64,000 nucleotides of DNA from Paractinoplanes lichenicola (GTDB taxonomy: Bacteria > Actinomycetota > Actinomycetes > Mycobacteriales > Micromonosporaceae): contig NZ_JAENHO010000002.1 in NCBI RefSeq assembly GCF_016785085.1, positions 124,001 through 188,000 of the forward strand. The letters are read 5' to 3'. Below are positions 39,415 through 49,379 of the stretch, in pieces. The translations under genes and the position numbers were made by a program. The notes below the pieces were generated by a model. The model searched no databases, had not been told where the DNA came from, and worked only from the letters and a program-made list of their open reading frames with translations. How positions within the stretch are numbered: the first letter of the stretch is position 1; each line of letters starts with the position of its first letter.

Positions 39415-39457
39415 GTGTCGCGTCCTCCCGCATGGTGCTACTCAGTGAGAGATTGCC

Positions 39458-41548
39458 ATGCCCTCGCCAGCAGTGGCGGGCGGGGCGGCCGTACGCTTTG
39501 CCATCGTGGCCAGTACGACCTCCCTCGCGAAACGGCTCCTGCTGGGCCGGCCGTTCCGCTCCGACAAGCTGCAGCACACGCTGCTGCCGAAGCGGATCGC
39601 GCTGCCGGTCTTCGCCAGCGACGCCCTGTCGAGCGTGGCCTACGCGCCGGACGAGATCCTGCTGACCCTCTCGATCGCCGGCGCGGGCGCCTTCTGGATC
39701 TCCCCGTGGATCACGCTGGCCGTCGCCGTGGTGATGGTGACCGTGGTCGCCAGCTACCGGCAGAACGTGCACGCCTACCCGTCCGGCGGCGGCGACTACG
39801 AGGTGGCGACGGTCAACCTCGGTCCGCGGGCCGGGCTGGGGGTCGGCAGCGCGCTGCTGGTCGACTACATCCTGACCGTGGCCGTGTCGACCTCCTCCGG
39901 CGTCAACAACCTGGGCTCGGTCGTGCCGTTCGTGGCCGAGCACAAGGTGGCCTTCGCCATCGGCGCGATCGCCCTGCTCACCGCGCTCAACCTGCGGGGG
40001 TTGCGCGAGTCGGGCACCGCGTTCGCCGTACCGGTGTACGCCTTCATCTTCGTCACCGTCGGCATGATCCTCATCGGGCTGTTCCGGGTCTTCGTGCTCG
40101 GTCAGGACCTGCTGGCGCCGAGCGCGGGCCTGGTCATCACGGCCGAGGACGACCACCTCACCAGCTTCGGCTTCGTCTATCTGCTGTTGCGGACCTTCTC
40201 GTCGGGCTGTGCCGCGCTGACCGGTGTCGAGGCCATCTCGAACGGCGTGCCCGCGTTCAAGCCGCCGAAGAGCCGCAACGCCGCGACCACGCTGATGCTG
40301 CTGGGCGGGCTCTCGATCATCATGCTGGTCGGCATGGTGCTGCTGGCCCGCGCGACCCACCTGCAGTACGTCGAGAGCGAGGCGCTGCAGATCGTCTCCG
40401 GGCCGCCGAACTATGTGCAGAAGACGGTCACCGCGCAGCTGGCCGAGACGGTCTTCGGCGCGGGCTCGATCATGATGTACGTGGTCGGCGCGGTCACCGC
40501 CCTGATCCTGTTCCTGGCCGCGAACACCGCGTTCAACGGCTTCCCGGTGCTCGGCTCGATCCTGGCCCAGGACCGTTATCTGCCCCGCCAGCTGCACACC
40601 CGCGGCGACCGGCTGGCCTTCAGCAACGGCATCATCTTCCTCGCCATCGCGGCCAGCCTGCTGGTGGTGGCCTTCCAGGCCGAGACGACCCGGCTGATCC
40701 AGCTCTACATCGTGGGCGTCTTCGTGTCGTTCACTCTGTCGCAGGGCGGCATGATCCGGCACTGGAACCGGCTGCTGCGCACCCAGCGCGATCCCGAGCG
40801 GCGCCGCCGGATGATCCGCTCGCGGGCCATCAACACGTTCGGCATGGGCCTGACCGGGACCGTGCTGATCATCGTGCTGATCACGAAGTTCCTGCTCGGC
40901 GCGTGGATCGCGATCGCCTTCATGATCGTCATCTACGGGCTCATGCTGGCCATCCGCAAGCACTACACACGGGTCTCGCAGGAGCTGCAGCCGACCGACG
41001 AGCGGCCCGTGCTGCCCTCCCGCAACCACGCGATCGTGCTGGTCAGCAAGGTGCACATGCCGACCTTGCGCGCGGTCGCGTACGCCCAGGCGACCCGGCC
41101 CGACACGCTCACCGCGGTCACGGTCAACGTGGACGACAAGGACACCCGGGCGATCCAGGAGGAGTGGGAGCGCCGGCAGATCCCGGTGCCGCTGACCGTC
41201 GTCGACTCGCCCTACCGCGAGATCACCGGCCCGATCATCGACTTCGTCAAGGGCGTACGGCGGGGGTCGCCGCGCGACGTGGTGACGGTCTTCGTGCCCG
41301 AATACGTCGTCGGCCGCTGGTGGGAGAACCTGCTGCACAACCAGAGCGCGCTGCGCATCAAGGGCCGCCTGCTGTTCGAGCCGGGCGTGATGGTGACCAG
41401 CGTGCCGTGGCAGCTGCGCTCCAGCCAGGACCGTAACCTGGACCGATTCGACCAGAGCCTGACCCGGGTGCCCGCGCGCGGCCCGCGGGTCCGCCCCCCG
41501 GCCGAGCCCGCGCCGCCGGCCGACGACACCAGCGAGGCACGCTCGTGA
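39458..41548 (+). CDS. APC-family amino-acid/cation permease
   Basis: 696 residues from ATG 39458, preceded by GAGAG; an in-frame GTG at 39506 would give 680. About 12 helices with an APC core (VFASDALSSVAYAPDEIL, AYPSGGGDYEVATVNLG, VDYILTVAVSTSSGVNN, ANTAFNGFPVLGSILAQDRYLP), then a 180-residue hydrophilic C-terminal domain with a USP-like pattern (AIVLVSKVHMPTLRAVAYAQ). Same family and position as Rv2690c. Beside ceoBC; probably transports an amino acid or potassium. Stop overlaps the methyltransferase GTG by 4 bases. Confidence 0.92.
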   Translation: MPSPAVAGGAAVRFAIVASTTSLAKRLLLGRPFRSDKLQHTLLPKRIALPVFASDALSSVAYAPDEILLTLSIAGAGAFWISPWITLAVAVVMVTVVASYRQNVHAYPSGGGDYEVATVNLGPRAGLGVGSALLVDYILTVAVSTSSGVNNLGSVVPFVAEHKVAFAIGAIALLTALNLRGLRESGTAFAVPVYAFIFVTVGMILIGLFRVFVLGQDLLAPSAGLVITAEDDHLTSFGFVYLLLRTFSSGCAALTGVEAISNGVPAFKPPKSRNAATTLMLLGGLSIIMLVGMVLLARATHLQYVESEALQIVSGPPNYVQKTVTAQLAETVFGAGSIMMYVVGAVTALILFLAANTAFNGFPVLGSILAQDRYLPRQLHTRGDRLAFSNGIIFLAIAASLLVVAFQAETTRLIQLYIVGVFVSFTLSQGGMIRHWNRLLRTQRDPERRRRMIRSRAINTFGMGLTGTVLIIVLITKFLLGAWIAIAFMIVIYGLMLAIRKHYTRVSQELQPTDERPVLPSRNHAIVLVSKVHMPTLRAVAYAQATRPDTLTAVTVNVDDKDTRAIQEEWERRQIPVPLTVVDSPYREITGPIIDFVKGVRRGSPRDVVTVFVPEYVVGRWWENLLHNQSALRIKGRLLFEPGVMVTSVPWQLRSSQDRNLDRFDQSLTRVPARGPRVRPPAEPAPPADDTSEARS

Positions 41549-42783
41549 ACGAACTGCGGGAGGGCGACCTCGTCGAGCTCACCGTCGGGGCCCCGGCCCA
41601 CGGCGGGCACTGCGTGGCCCGGGTCGGCGGCGAGCACGGCCAGGTCGTCTTCGTCCGGCACGCGCTGCCCGGCGAGCGGATCACGGCCGAGATCACCGAG
41701 CTGCACAAGGGCTTCGCGCGGGGCGAGGCGGTCACGATCCACGAGCCGTCGCCCGACCGGGTCGAGCCGCCCTGCCCGTACGCGCACCCCGGTGGCTGCG
41801 GCGGCTGCGATCTGCAACACGCGTCGGGTGACGCTCAGCGACGCTGGAAGGCGTCGGTGGTCGAGGAGCAACTGCGGCGGCTGGCCAAGCTGTCCTACCC
41901 CGTACGGGTCGAGGAGCTGCCCGGCGGCCTGCTCGGCTGGCGCAGCCGGGTGCGCTACGCCGTCGACGCGGCGGGCCGGGCCGGGCTGCTCAAGCACCGC
42001 TCGCACGAGGTGGTGGCGATCGACCGCTGCCGGATCGCGCACCCCGGCATCCAGGGCCTCGACCTGCTGCAACTGGAGTGGCCGGAGGCCGACGCGCTGG
42101 AGGCGGTCGCGACCACCGGCGGCGACGTGGCCGTGCTGGCCCGGCCGGCGGGCTCGGGCGGGCTGCTGCCGCCGGACGACCCGGCCGAGGGCACGACGCT
42201 GGGCGGGGGCGGCCGGGTGCGGCTGTCCGGCCCGGCCGAGGTGACCGAGCGGGCGGCCGGTCGCGAGTGGCGGCTGCCGGCCGAGGGGTTCTGGCAGGTG
42301 CATCCGGCGGCGGCCGAGACGCTCGTGGCCACGGTGGTCGAGCTGCTGCGCCCGGCCGAGGGCGAGACCGTGTGGGACCTGTACGGCGGGGCCGGGCTGT
42401 TCGCCGGGGCGATCGCCGAGCACACCCACGGGCGTACGACGGTGGTCGAGTCGTCGCCCGTCGGCGCGGCCGCGGCCCGCGAGAACGTGACCGCCGAGGT
42501 CGTCGAGGCCCGGGTCGAGGCCGCGCTGGCCCGGCGCCGGGTCACCGGCCCGGTCGACCTGGTCGTGCTCGACCCGCCGCGGGCCGGGGCCGGGGCCAAG
42601 GTGGTGCGCTCGGTGGTCGCGGCCGGACCGCGGGCGGTGGCCTATGTGGCCTGCGACCCGGCCGCGCTGGCCCGCGACATCGCCACGTTCCGTGAGCTGG
42701 GCTGGCGGCTGGTCACGTTGCGTGCCTTCGACTGCTTCCCGATGACCCAGCATGTGGAGTGCGTCGCGCTGTTGGAACCCTGA
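41545..42783 (+). CDS. TRAM-domain RNA (uracil-5) methyltransferase, RlmCD/TrmA family
   Basis: 412 residues from GTG 41545. N-terminal TRAM domain (GDLVELTVGAPAHGGHCVARVGG, FVRHALPGERITAEI), then an Fe-S-type Cys cluster CPYAHPGGCGGCDLQ, a SAM-binding WDLYGGAGLFAGAIAE, the catalytic motif VLDPPRAGAG and YVACDPAALARD with the nucleophilic Cys. Methylates U in rRNA or tRNA. Corresponds to Rv2689c. Cotranscribed with the permease. Confidence 0.92.
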   Translation: MNELREGDLVELTVGAPAHGGHCVARVGGEHGQVVFVRHALPGERITAEITELHKGFARGEAVTIHEPSPDRVEPPCPYAHPGGCGGCDLQHASGDAQRRWKASVVEEQLRRLAKLSYPVRVEELPGGLLGWRSRVRYAVDAAGRAGLLKHRSHEVVAIDRCRIAHPGIQGLDLLQLEWPEADALEAVATTGGDVAVLARPAGSGGLLPPDDPAEGTTLGGGGRVRLSGPAEVTERAAGREWRLPAEGFWQVHPAAAETLVATVVELLRPAEGETVWDLYGGAGLFAGAIAEHTHGRTTVVESSPVGAAAARENVTAEVVEARVEAALARRRVTGPVDLVVLDPPRAGAGAKVVRSVVAAGPRAVAYVACDPAALARDIATFRELGWRLVTLRAFDCFPMTQHVECVALLEP

Positions 42784-42843
42784 CAGCCGGGATCGCCGGG
42801 CATCAATAGACTCCGATCGCTTCCACATGATCGGAGAGAAGTC

Positions 42844-43524
42844 GTGTCCCTCGGACGTCGTTCCCTGCTCGCCGCCGGCGCCACCGCGCTCGCCGCGACC
42901 ATCGTCCCCACCGCGGCCCAGGCCGCCCCGCCGCCGCCCGCGACCGGCGACGAGGCGCTGGCCGAGCTGCTGCGCGGCAACCGCCGCTTCGTCACCGGCC
43001 ACCTGCGTCACCCGCATCAGAACGTCGCCGCGATCCACCGGCTGGCCGCGGCCCAGGACCCGTTCGTCATCACGCTGGGCTGCGCGGACTCCCGCGTGCC
43101 GTCGGAACTGCTCTTCGACCAGGGGCTCGGTGACATCTTCGACAACCGGGTGGCCGGCAACATCGTCGACGACCTGCTGCTGGGCAGCATCGAATACGCC
43201 GTCGAGCACTTCGACCCGCCGCTGCTGCTGGTGCTCGGGCACGAGCGCTGCGGCGCGATCTCGGCCACGGTCGACATCCTGCGCAGCGGCGGCGAGGCGC
43301 CGGGCCACATCGCCGCCATCGTCGACGCGCTGACCCCGATCGTCGAGCCGGTGCTGAGCCTGCCCGGCGACCCGGTCGAGAACGGCGTCGTCGCGAACGT
43401 GCGGGCCCAGGTCGCGGCGCTCACCGCGACCAGCCCGATCGTCCGCGAGAAGGTCGAGGCCGGCCACCTGCGCGTGGCCGGCGCGCGCTACGACCTGGAC
43501 ACCGGCAAGGTCACCCTGCTGTAG
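42844..43524 (+). CDS. Exported beta-carbonic anhydrase
   Basis: 226 residues from GTG 42844. N-terminus looks like a Tat signal: LGRRSLLAAGATALAATI followed by an AQA cleavage site near residue 27. The catalytic part keeps the zinc ligands and dyad: GCADSRVPSEL (Cys, Asp-Arg), and GHERCGAIS (His, Cys). Converts CO2 and bicarbonate outside the membrane. Most beta-CAs are cytoplasmic, so a Tat-exported one is notable. Flanked by the methyltransferase and convergent folD. Confidence 0.85.
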   Translation: MSLGRRSLLAAGATALAATIVPTAAQAAPPPPATGDEALAELLRGNRRFVTGHLRHPHQNVAAIHRLAAAQDPFVITLGCADSRVPSELLFDQGLGDIFDNRVAGNIVDDLLLGSIEYAVEHFDPPLLLVLGHERCGAISATVDILRSGGEAPGHIAAIVDALTPIVEPVLSLPGDPVENGVVANVRAQVAALTATSPIVREKVEAGHLRVAGARYDLDTGKVTLL

Positions 43525-43544
43525 ACCCGGGTGCCGGCCGGGTC
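43524..43544. terminator. Short bidirectional hairpin
   Basis: GACCCGG/CCGGGTC (7-bp stem, 7-nt loop) between the carbonic anhydrase stop and the folD stop. Confidence 0.45.
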
Positions 43545-44415
43545 ACCCCGCGGTGGCGACGGCGCGCTCGGCGGCGGTGATCGCGTTGCGGAACAGCATC
43601 GCCACCGTCGTCGGGCCGACGCCGCCCACGCGCGGGGTGATCGCCCCGGCGACCGCGGCGCACTCCTCGGCCACGTCGGGCAGCAGGCGCTTGCCCTCGT
43701 AGCGGACGCCCGCGCCGATCACCGTCGCGCCCGGACGGACGTGCTCGGGCTGGATGATGCCGGGCACGCCGGCCGCGGCGATCAGGATCTCGGCCCGCTT
43801 GGTGTAGCGCTCCCAGTCCGGCACGCCGGTGTGCACCACGGTGACGGCGGCGTTGGCGGTCGGCCGCTTCTGGGCCAGCAGCATGGCCAGCGGGCGGCCC
43901 AGCGTGGCGCCCCGGCCCAGGATGACGACCTCGCGCCCGGCGACCGGGATCTCGTAGTGGGCCAGCAGCGCCTCGATGCCGGCCGGGGTGCAGGGCAGCG
44001 GGCCGGGCAGGCCGACGGCGAGGCGGCCCATGTTGAGCGGGTGCATGCCGTCGACGTCCTTGTCGGGGTCGAGGGTCATCAGCGCCGCGTCGTAGTCGAG
44101 ATGGGCCGGGATCGGGTATTGGATGAGCACGCCGTGCACGCTCGTGTCCGCGTTCAGCTCGGCCACCACCTCGAGCAGCTGCTCCTGGGTGATGTCGCCG
44201 GAGAGGTGCCGGTGCGGCGAGTCGAAGCCGAGCTCGGCCGCCTGGCGCTGTTTGATGCGGATGTAGCCGGCGCTGGCGTCGTCGTCGCCGACGAGCACGG
44301 TGGCCAGGCTGGGCGTCACACCCTGGGCCTTGAGCTTGGCGGCGCGCTCGGAGACGTCGGCCAGGACGGCCTCGGCCACGGGCTTGCCGGGCAGGAGGCG
44401 AGCTTCGGAAGACAT
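43543..44415 (-). CDS. folD: Methylenetetrahydrofolate dehydrogenase/cyclohydrolase
   Basis: 290 residues. Bifunctional folate enzyme making 10-formyl-THF. Signatures: YIRIKQRQAAELG (with the catalytic Tyr/Lys), VHGVLIQYPIPAH, DPDKDVDGMHPLN, and the nucleotide loop GRGATLGRP, then TPRVGGVGPTTVAMLF. The start ATG at 44415 is followed directly by SSEARLLPGK. Divergent from dxs. Confidence 0.95.
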   Translation of the reverse strand: MSSEARLLPGKPVAEAVLADVSERAAKLKAQGVTPSLATVLVGDDDASAGYIRIKQRQAAELGFDSPHRHLSGDITQEQLLEVVAELNADTSVHGVLIQYPIPAHLDYDAALMTLDPDKDVDGMHPLNMGRLAVGLPGPLPCTPAGIEALLAHYEIPVAGREVVILGRGATLGRPLAMLLAQKRPTANAAVTVVHTGVPDWERYTKRAEILIAAAGVPGIIQPEHVRPGATVIGAGVRYEGKRLLPDVAEECAAVAGAITPRVGGVGPTTVAMLFRNAITAAERAVATAG

Positions 44416-44676
44416 GACGACCACCTTGTCGTACGGGGGCCCAGGCGGTCGACTCCCCGCGCCAGGCTCCCCGATGGTGGATCCATCCCCGGTGCCGCCA
44501 GTCGCCGTGACCACCAAGGATGCCCGACGCGTTCCGGACCGCCCCGGGCGGGTTGTTACTGTGCGGTAGATCACGTGTGAGCGCAGGTCACGGTGATGCG
44601 TCGGTTGTGTGTAGGACCCGAGGAGGGCCCAACGGCTGGGATGCGCGGTCGCGACACGCCGATAGACTTTGCGCCC
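44416..44676. other. Divergent intergenic region folD/dxs
   Basis: 261 bp holding the upstream signals of both genes; ends with GATAGACTTTGCGCCC right before the dxs ATG. No riboswitch-like structure was recognised. Confidence 0.4.
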
Positions 44677-46599
44677 ATGAGCGAATCCCTCCCCGCCCCT
44701 GACGGCATCCTGGCGACCGTCACCGACCCCGGTGATCTCAAGCGCCTCAGCACCGAGCAGCTGACTCTGCTGGCGGCGGAGATTCGTGACTTCCTGGTGG
44801 CCAAGGTGTCGCGCACCGGCGGCCACCTCGGCCCCAACCTCGGGGTGGTCGAGACCACCCTGGCCCTGCACCGCGTCTTCGACTCGCCCCGCGACCGGAT
44901 CCTCTTCGACACCGGCCACCAGGCGTACGTGCACAAGATCGTCACCGGCCGGCAGGACGGCTTCGACCTGCTCCGCCAGCGTGGCGGCCTGACCGGCTAT
45001 CCGAGCCGGGCCGAGAGCGAGCACGACTTCATCGAGAACTCGCACGCCTCGACCGCCCTGTCGTACGCGGACGGCATGTCCAAGGCGTTCGCCCTGCGCG
45101 GCGAGGACCGGCACGTCGTGGCCGTGGTCGGCGACGGCGCGCTCACCGGCGGCATGTGCTGGGAGGCGCTCAACAACATCGCCGCGGCGAAGAACCGCCT
45201 GGTCATCGTCGTCAACGACAACGGCCGGTCGTACGCGCCGACGATCGGCGGCCTGGCCGACCACCTCTCCACGCTGCGGCTCAACCCCGGCTACGAGAAG
45301 GTGCTCGACCTGGTCAAGGACGCGCTGGGCTCGACCCCGGTGGTCGGCAAGCCGGTCTACGAGGTGCTGCACGCGGTCAAGCGCGGCATCAAGGACGCGG
45401 TCAGCCCGCAGCCCATGTTCGAGGATCTCGGCATCAAATACCTGGGCCCGGTCGACGGCCACGACGTGCAGGCCATGGAGTCGGCGCTGCGCCGGGCCAA
45501 GGGCTTCAACGCGCCGGTCATCGTGCACGCGGTCACCCGCAAGGGCTACGGCTATCGCCCGGCCGAGCAGGACGAGGCCGACTGCCTGCACAGCCCGAGC
45601 AGCTTCGACGTCGAGACCGGCAAGTCGCTCGCCGCGGCCAAGCTCAAGTGGACCAGCGTCTTCGCCGACGAGCTGGTCAAGATCGCCGACGAGCGCCCCG
45701 ACGTGGTGGGCATCACCGCCGCCATGGCCGAGCCGACCGGCATCGCCGCGCTGGCCAAGAAATACCCCGAGCGCTCGTACGACGTGGGCATCGCCGAGCA
45801 GCACGCGGTGACGAGCGCGGCCGGCCTCGCGATGGGCGGCCTGCACCCGGTCGTGGCCGTCTACGCCACGTTCCTCAACCGCGCGTTCGACCAGGTGCTG
45901 CTCGACGTGGCGATGCACGAGCTGCCGGTCACGTTCGTGCTCGACCGGGCCGGTGTCACCGGTCCCGACGGCCCGAGCCACTACGGCATCTGGGACATGA
46001 GCGTCTTCGGCGTCGTGCCCGGCCTGCGGATCGCCGCCCCGCGCGACGAGGCGACCCTGCGCGAGGAGCTGCGCGAGGCCCTGGCCGTCGACGACGGCCC
46101 GACGCTGGTGCGCTTCCCGACCGGCGCCGTGCCGGCCGCGCTGCCCGCCCTGCGCCGGGTCGGCCAGGTCGACGTGCTGCGCGAGGACGAGCGCAAGGAC
46201 GTGCTGGTGGTCGCGATCGGCTCGTTCGCCGGGCTCGGCCTCGACGTCGCCGAGCGGCTGGCCGAGCAGGGCTTCGGGGTCACCGTGGCCGACCCGCGCT
46301 GGGTGCGCCCGGTGCCGATCGAGCTGACCGGCCTGGCCGCCCAGCACCGCCTGGTGGTCACCCTGGAGGACGGCATGCGCGCCGGTGGCGTGGGCGACGC
46401 GGTGGCCAGCGCCCTGCGCGACGCGTCGGTCGAGGTGCCGCTGCGCGACTTCGGCGTGCCGGCCGGGTTCCACCCGCACGGCACCCGCGCCGAGCTGCTG
46501 GCCGAGCTCGGCCTCACGGCGCAGGACGTGGCCCGCGACGTCACCGAGTGGGTGGCCAAGCTCGACGCGCAGCCCGCCGACGCGGAAATTCGCCGATAG
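44677..46599 (+). CDS. dxs: 1-deoxy-D-xylulose-5-phosphate synthase
   Basis: 640 residues from ATG 44677; the frame extends upstream without protein-like features. TPP-dependent first enzyme of the MEP isoprenoid pathway (pyruvate + glyceraldehyde-3-P). Motifs: [24 protein letters not shown]/Mg site [18 protein letters not shown] with a [18 protein letters not shown] with the catalytic Glu, and [12 protein letters not shown]. Same order as Mycobacterium dxs1 (Rv2682c). Confidence 0.97.
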   Translation: MSESLPAPDGILATVTDPGDLKRLSTEQLTLLAAEIRDFLVAKVSRTGGHLGPNLGVVETTLALHRVFDSPRDRILFDTGHQAYVHKIVTGRQDGFDLLRQRGGLTGYPSRAESEHDFIENSHASTALSYADGMSKAFALRGEDRHVVAVVGDGALTGGMCWEALNNIAAAKNRLVIVVNDNGRSYAPTIGGLADHLSTLRLNPGYEKVLDLVKDALGSTPVVGKPVYEVLHAVKRGIKDAVSPQPMFEDLGIKYLGPVDGHDVQAMESALRRAKGFNAPVIVHAVTRKGYGYRPAEQDEADCLHSPSSFDVETGKSLAAAKLKWTSVFADELVKIADERPDVVGITAAMAEPTGIAALAKKYPERSYDVGIAEQHAVTSAAGLAMGGLHPVVAVYATFLNRAFDQVLLDVAMHELPVTFVLDRAGVTGPDGPSHYGIWDMSVFGVVPGLRIAAPRDEATLREELREALAVDDGPTLVRFPTGAVPAALPALRRVGQVDVLREDERKDVLVVAIGSFAGLGLDVAERLAEQGFGVTVADPRWVRPVPIELTGLAAQHRLVVTLEDGMRAGGVGDAVASALRDASVEVPLRDFGVPAGFHPHGTRAELLAELGLTAQDVARDVTEWVAKLDAQPADAEIRR

Positions 46600-46656
46600 G
46601 GTCGCGAAACGGACGGCGGTTGGGCATTTCCGTTATCTGCTCGTTATTTTTGGAGC

Positions 46657-47967
46657 ATGACGGTTCAGGGCAACACGGTGATCATCGATCTGGGCCTGGA
46701 ACGGGGTGAACCCGATTCGTACGACTCGCCGCAGCGCTCGACGTTCCCGGGCTGGTTCCCGGCCGCCGTTCTCGCCGTGCTCGTCCTGCTCACCGCCGGG
46801 GCGTCGGCCGCGCCCGCGAAGCCGCCGTTCACCGAGGTGTTCAGCCTCAGGATGGGCCCGGCCGACCCGTACGCGCTGACCGAGGACGGCCGCCTGCTGG
46901 CCCAGTCGTACGGCACCCTCGGGGCGTACGACCTGAGCGACGGCGAGACGCAGTGGGCGGCCGGGCAGGAGATCCCCGTCTATCGGCTGCGCCTGGGCTC
47001 GGGCCTGATCCTGATGCGCCCGTGGAACATGGGCACGCGTGACCCCGGCACCACTGCCGTCTCGGTCGCCGACGGCGATGCCCGGTGGAGCCGGACCGGC
47101 CAGGTCATGACCCTGGCCGGATCGTCGACCCTGCTCTCGGTGGTCCCCGTGCGCGGCTTCGGCAGCAGCGCCAACCGGCGGATCAACGGCCCGGTCGACG
47201 CCATCGACCCGGAGACGGGACGCACCCTCTGGACGGTCAACGTGCCGTCGAGCGCCACCCTGGTCGCGCTGCCCGGGGCGGGCGACTCCGGCACCCGCAT
47301 GCTGCTCGTGCACGACGACCGCACCATGGCCGTGCACGACCTCGTGACCGGCGAGCGGCTGATGGCGGCGAACGTGCCGGCCGCCGACTACGACCAGGAC
47401 AACCCGGTGGTGGTCAACGGGACGATCCTGCTGCGGCACCCCGGGATGCCGAGCATGGAGTTCTCGGCGTACGACCCGATCACGTTGCGCAACCTGTGGA
47501 CCAAGTCGGCCGACGGGTCGTACGAGATCGAGACCTGTGGGGTGCTGGCCTGCCTGACCGGGCCCAGCGGGATGCGGGCGATCGACCCCGCGACCGGCGA
47601 CACCGTCTGGGAGCGGCCCGAGTGGCGCGGGCTCCAGCAGTTCGGCACCCAGCTGGTCGCGTACGGGTCGGCGGAGACCACCCGGCCGCTCGGCCTGATC
47701 GACCCGGACACCGGGACCCTCGAGGTCGACCTCACCGGATGGCGCCCGGTCAGCGGAACGGCCACCGAACACCACCTGCTCGTCACCAGGGCGACCGAAC
47801 CCGGAGGCCGTACGATGGTCGCCGTTGCCCAGCCGGGCCGGCACACTCCTCGACTGCTCGGCGCGCTGCCGGCCGGCACGGGCGACTGCCAGGCGGCCGA
47901 CGAGCGCCTGGTCTGCCGCACGATGTACGGCCAGCTCGTGGTCTGGGCGTACGGCCTGAAGGGGTAA
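46657..47967 (+). CDS. Membrane-anchored PQQ-like beta-propeller protein (paralogue 1)
   Basis: 436 residues. Short cytoplasmic tail (NTVIIDLGLERGEP), one helix (WFPAAVLAVLVLLTAGASAA), then an extracytoplasmic propeller with repeat motifs such as VDAIDPETGRTLW and MRAIDPATGDTVWERPEW. Conserved Cys pairs: ETCGVLACLTG and, at the end, GDCQAADERLVCR followed by LVVWAY. It carries PQQ-type repeat strands but no PQQ/quinoprotein dehydrogenase site. First of three related genes; the next starts 3 bp after its stop. Confidence 0.85.
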   Translation: MTVQGNTVIIDLGLERGEPDSYDSPQRSTFPGWFPAAVLAVLVLLTAGASAAPAKPPFTEVFSLRMGPADPYALTEDGRLLAQSYGTLGAYDLSDGETQWAAGQEIPVYRLRLGSGLILMRPWNMGTRDPGTTAVSVADGDARWSRTGQVMTLAGSSTLLSVVPVRGFGSSANRRINGPVDAIDPETGRTLWTVNVPSSATLVALPGAGDSGTRMLLVHDDRTMAVHDLVTGERLMAANVPAADYDQDNPVVVNGTILLRHPGMPSMEFSAYDPITLRNLWTKSADGSYEIETCGVLACLTGPSGMRAIDPATGDTVWERPEWRGLQQFGTQLVAYGSAETTRPLGLIDPDTGTLEVDLTGWRPVSGTATEHHLLVTRATEPGGRTMVAVAQPGRHTPRLLGALPAGTGDCQAADERLVCRTMYGQLVVWAYGLKG

Positions 47968-47970
47968 CCG

Positions 47971-49332
47971 TTGGCACTGATCGAGCTGGACCTCACCGCC
48001 CAGCCCGAGCCGACGCTCACCCCGCCACCGCCCGCCCACCGCTATCGCCTGCCCGGCCTGCTGCTGGTGGTCGTGCTGGCCCTCGCCACCGGTGGCGCCG
48101 CGCCCGCCCTGCCGGTGCTCTGGCGCTATCTCGGTGCCGTGCCCTCGCCGGGTGGCCCGGAGGCGCCGTTCCAGCTCGCCGGGGGCCGCGTCTACACGGT
48201 CGCCGCGTCGGGCACGGAGCGCGTCACCACGGCCTGGAGCCTGGAGAGCAAGCCCCGTGAGCTGTGGCAGGTGAGCTTCCCGGCCCGGGTCTCCGGCCCC
48301 GACGAGATCAGCTGGGGCACGGTCGACGCCGAGCAGGCCGGTGACGTGGTGCTGTTCGGCGACGGCCCGGAGACGACGATCGTGGACGCGGAGACCGGGG
48401 CGACCCGGTGGACCTCGCCGGTCGCCGTGACGCCGCTGCCGGGCAGCCGGGTCGGCATCACCCAGCGGCACGACTTCCGGCCCGACACCGTCTACGACCA
48501 GGCCTCGGGCGAGCCCGGCATGCTGTATTTCTCGGCCACCGGCGAGCCGCACACCGAGCCGCCGCTGCGCACCCACGTCAGCGGGGTCGACCTGGCCGAC
48601 GGGCGGGAGCTGTGGACGCTGACCGTGGCCGGCTCGGTCAACGTGGCGGTGCCGCCCGGCGACGAGGCGGCCGCGCTGCTGCTCTCCTCCGACCGGTTGC
48701 GCCGCATCGACGGCACCACCGGCGCGGTCGTGCGGAGCCGGGAGCTGCCCCGGGTGGGCGGGATCGCCCCGGCCAGCGGCGAGCTGGTCGACGGGCTGAT
48801 GATGGTCTACTACGGCCGCCGGGGTGTCGTCTCGCGGGAGGTCGCGTACGCCCCCGACACCCTCGAGCAGCGCTGGCAGCGGCGGGTGCCGTCGATGATG
48901 CGCGACCCGGCCAACTGCACCGGCATGCACTGCTCGGGCGGCCGGCAGACCCTCGACGTGCTCGACCCGCAGACGGGCGAGGCCCGCTGGCGGGCGCCGG
49001 ACGACGTCGACCTGGCCAAGTACGGCGGGTACGTGGTCGAGGTCGGCATCGAGTCGGGCATGCCGGTGCGGCTGGTCGACCCGGCCACCGGCGCCACCCG
49101 CGTCGACCTGACCGGCTGGCGGGCCGAGGTGGTGGGCGAGTCCGGGCAGCCGATCGTGCTGCGCCGCAGCCTCGACGCCGGGGCCAGCGCGTTCGGCGTG
49201 GTGGTGGCCCGGCGCGACGAGATCCAGCCGCTCGGCGTGACCGGCGGCCCGGTCAGCGACTGCAGCTCCGACGCGCGGCACGTGGTCTGCCGCACCGACG
49301 GCGGGTTACGAATCTGGGCCTATCGGGCCTGA
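47971..49332 (+). CDS. Membrane-anchored PQQ-like beta-propeller protein (paralogue 2)
   Basis: 453 residues from TTG 47971. Tail LALIELDLTAQPEP, membrane helix (LPGLLLVVVLALATGGAAPAL), then propeller repeats (VDLADGRELWTLTV, LDVLDPQTGEARWRAPDD). Cys pairs ANCTGMHCSGG and SDCSSDARHVVCR match those of the other two paralogues. Almost no gap to the preceding gene (3 bp), so one operon. Function unknown; these probably bind or sense something outside the membrane. Confidence 0.85.
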   Translation: MALIELDLTAQPEPTLTPPPPAHRYRLPGLLLVVVLALATGGAAPALPVLWRYLGAVPSPGGPEAPFQLAGGRVYTVAASGTERVTTAWSLESKPRELWQVSFPARVSGPDEISWGTVDAEQAGDVVLFGDGPETTIVDAETGATRWTSPVAVTPLPGSRVGITQRHDFRPDTVYDQASGEPGMLYFSATGEPHTEPPLRTHVSGVDLADGRELWTLTVAGSVNVAVPPGDEAAALLLSSDRLRRIDGTTGAVVRSRELPRVGGIAPASGELVDGLMMVYYGRRGVVSREVAYAPDTLEQRWQRRVPSMMRDPANCTGMHCSGGRQTLDVLDPQTGEARWRAPDDVDLAKYGGYVVEVGIESGMPVRLVDPATGATRVDLTGWRAEVVGESGQPIVLRRSLDAGASAFGVVVARRDEIQPLGVTGGPVSDCSSDARHVVCRTDGGLRIWAYRA

Positions 49333-49379
49333 TCTATCACCGAGGGTCATCGGCGGCGCACAATGAGCGGGGGTGCGCC

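Noticed and set aside
38753..41338. Long minus-strand open frame upstream of ceoC
   Set aside because: Lies over ceoB and the APC permease; its sequence is a compositional shadow. The TrkA domain begins at 38752.
44416..44676. Thiamine riboswitch before dxs
   Set aside because: No CUGAGA-type TPP core or paired structure could be recognised.
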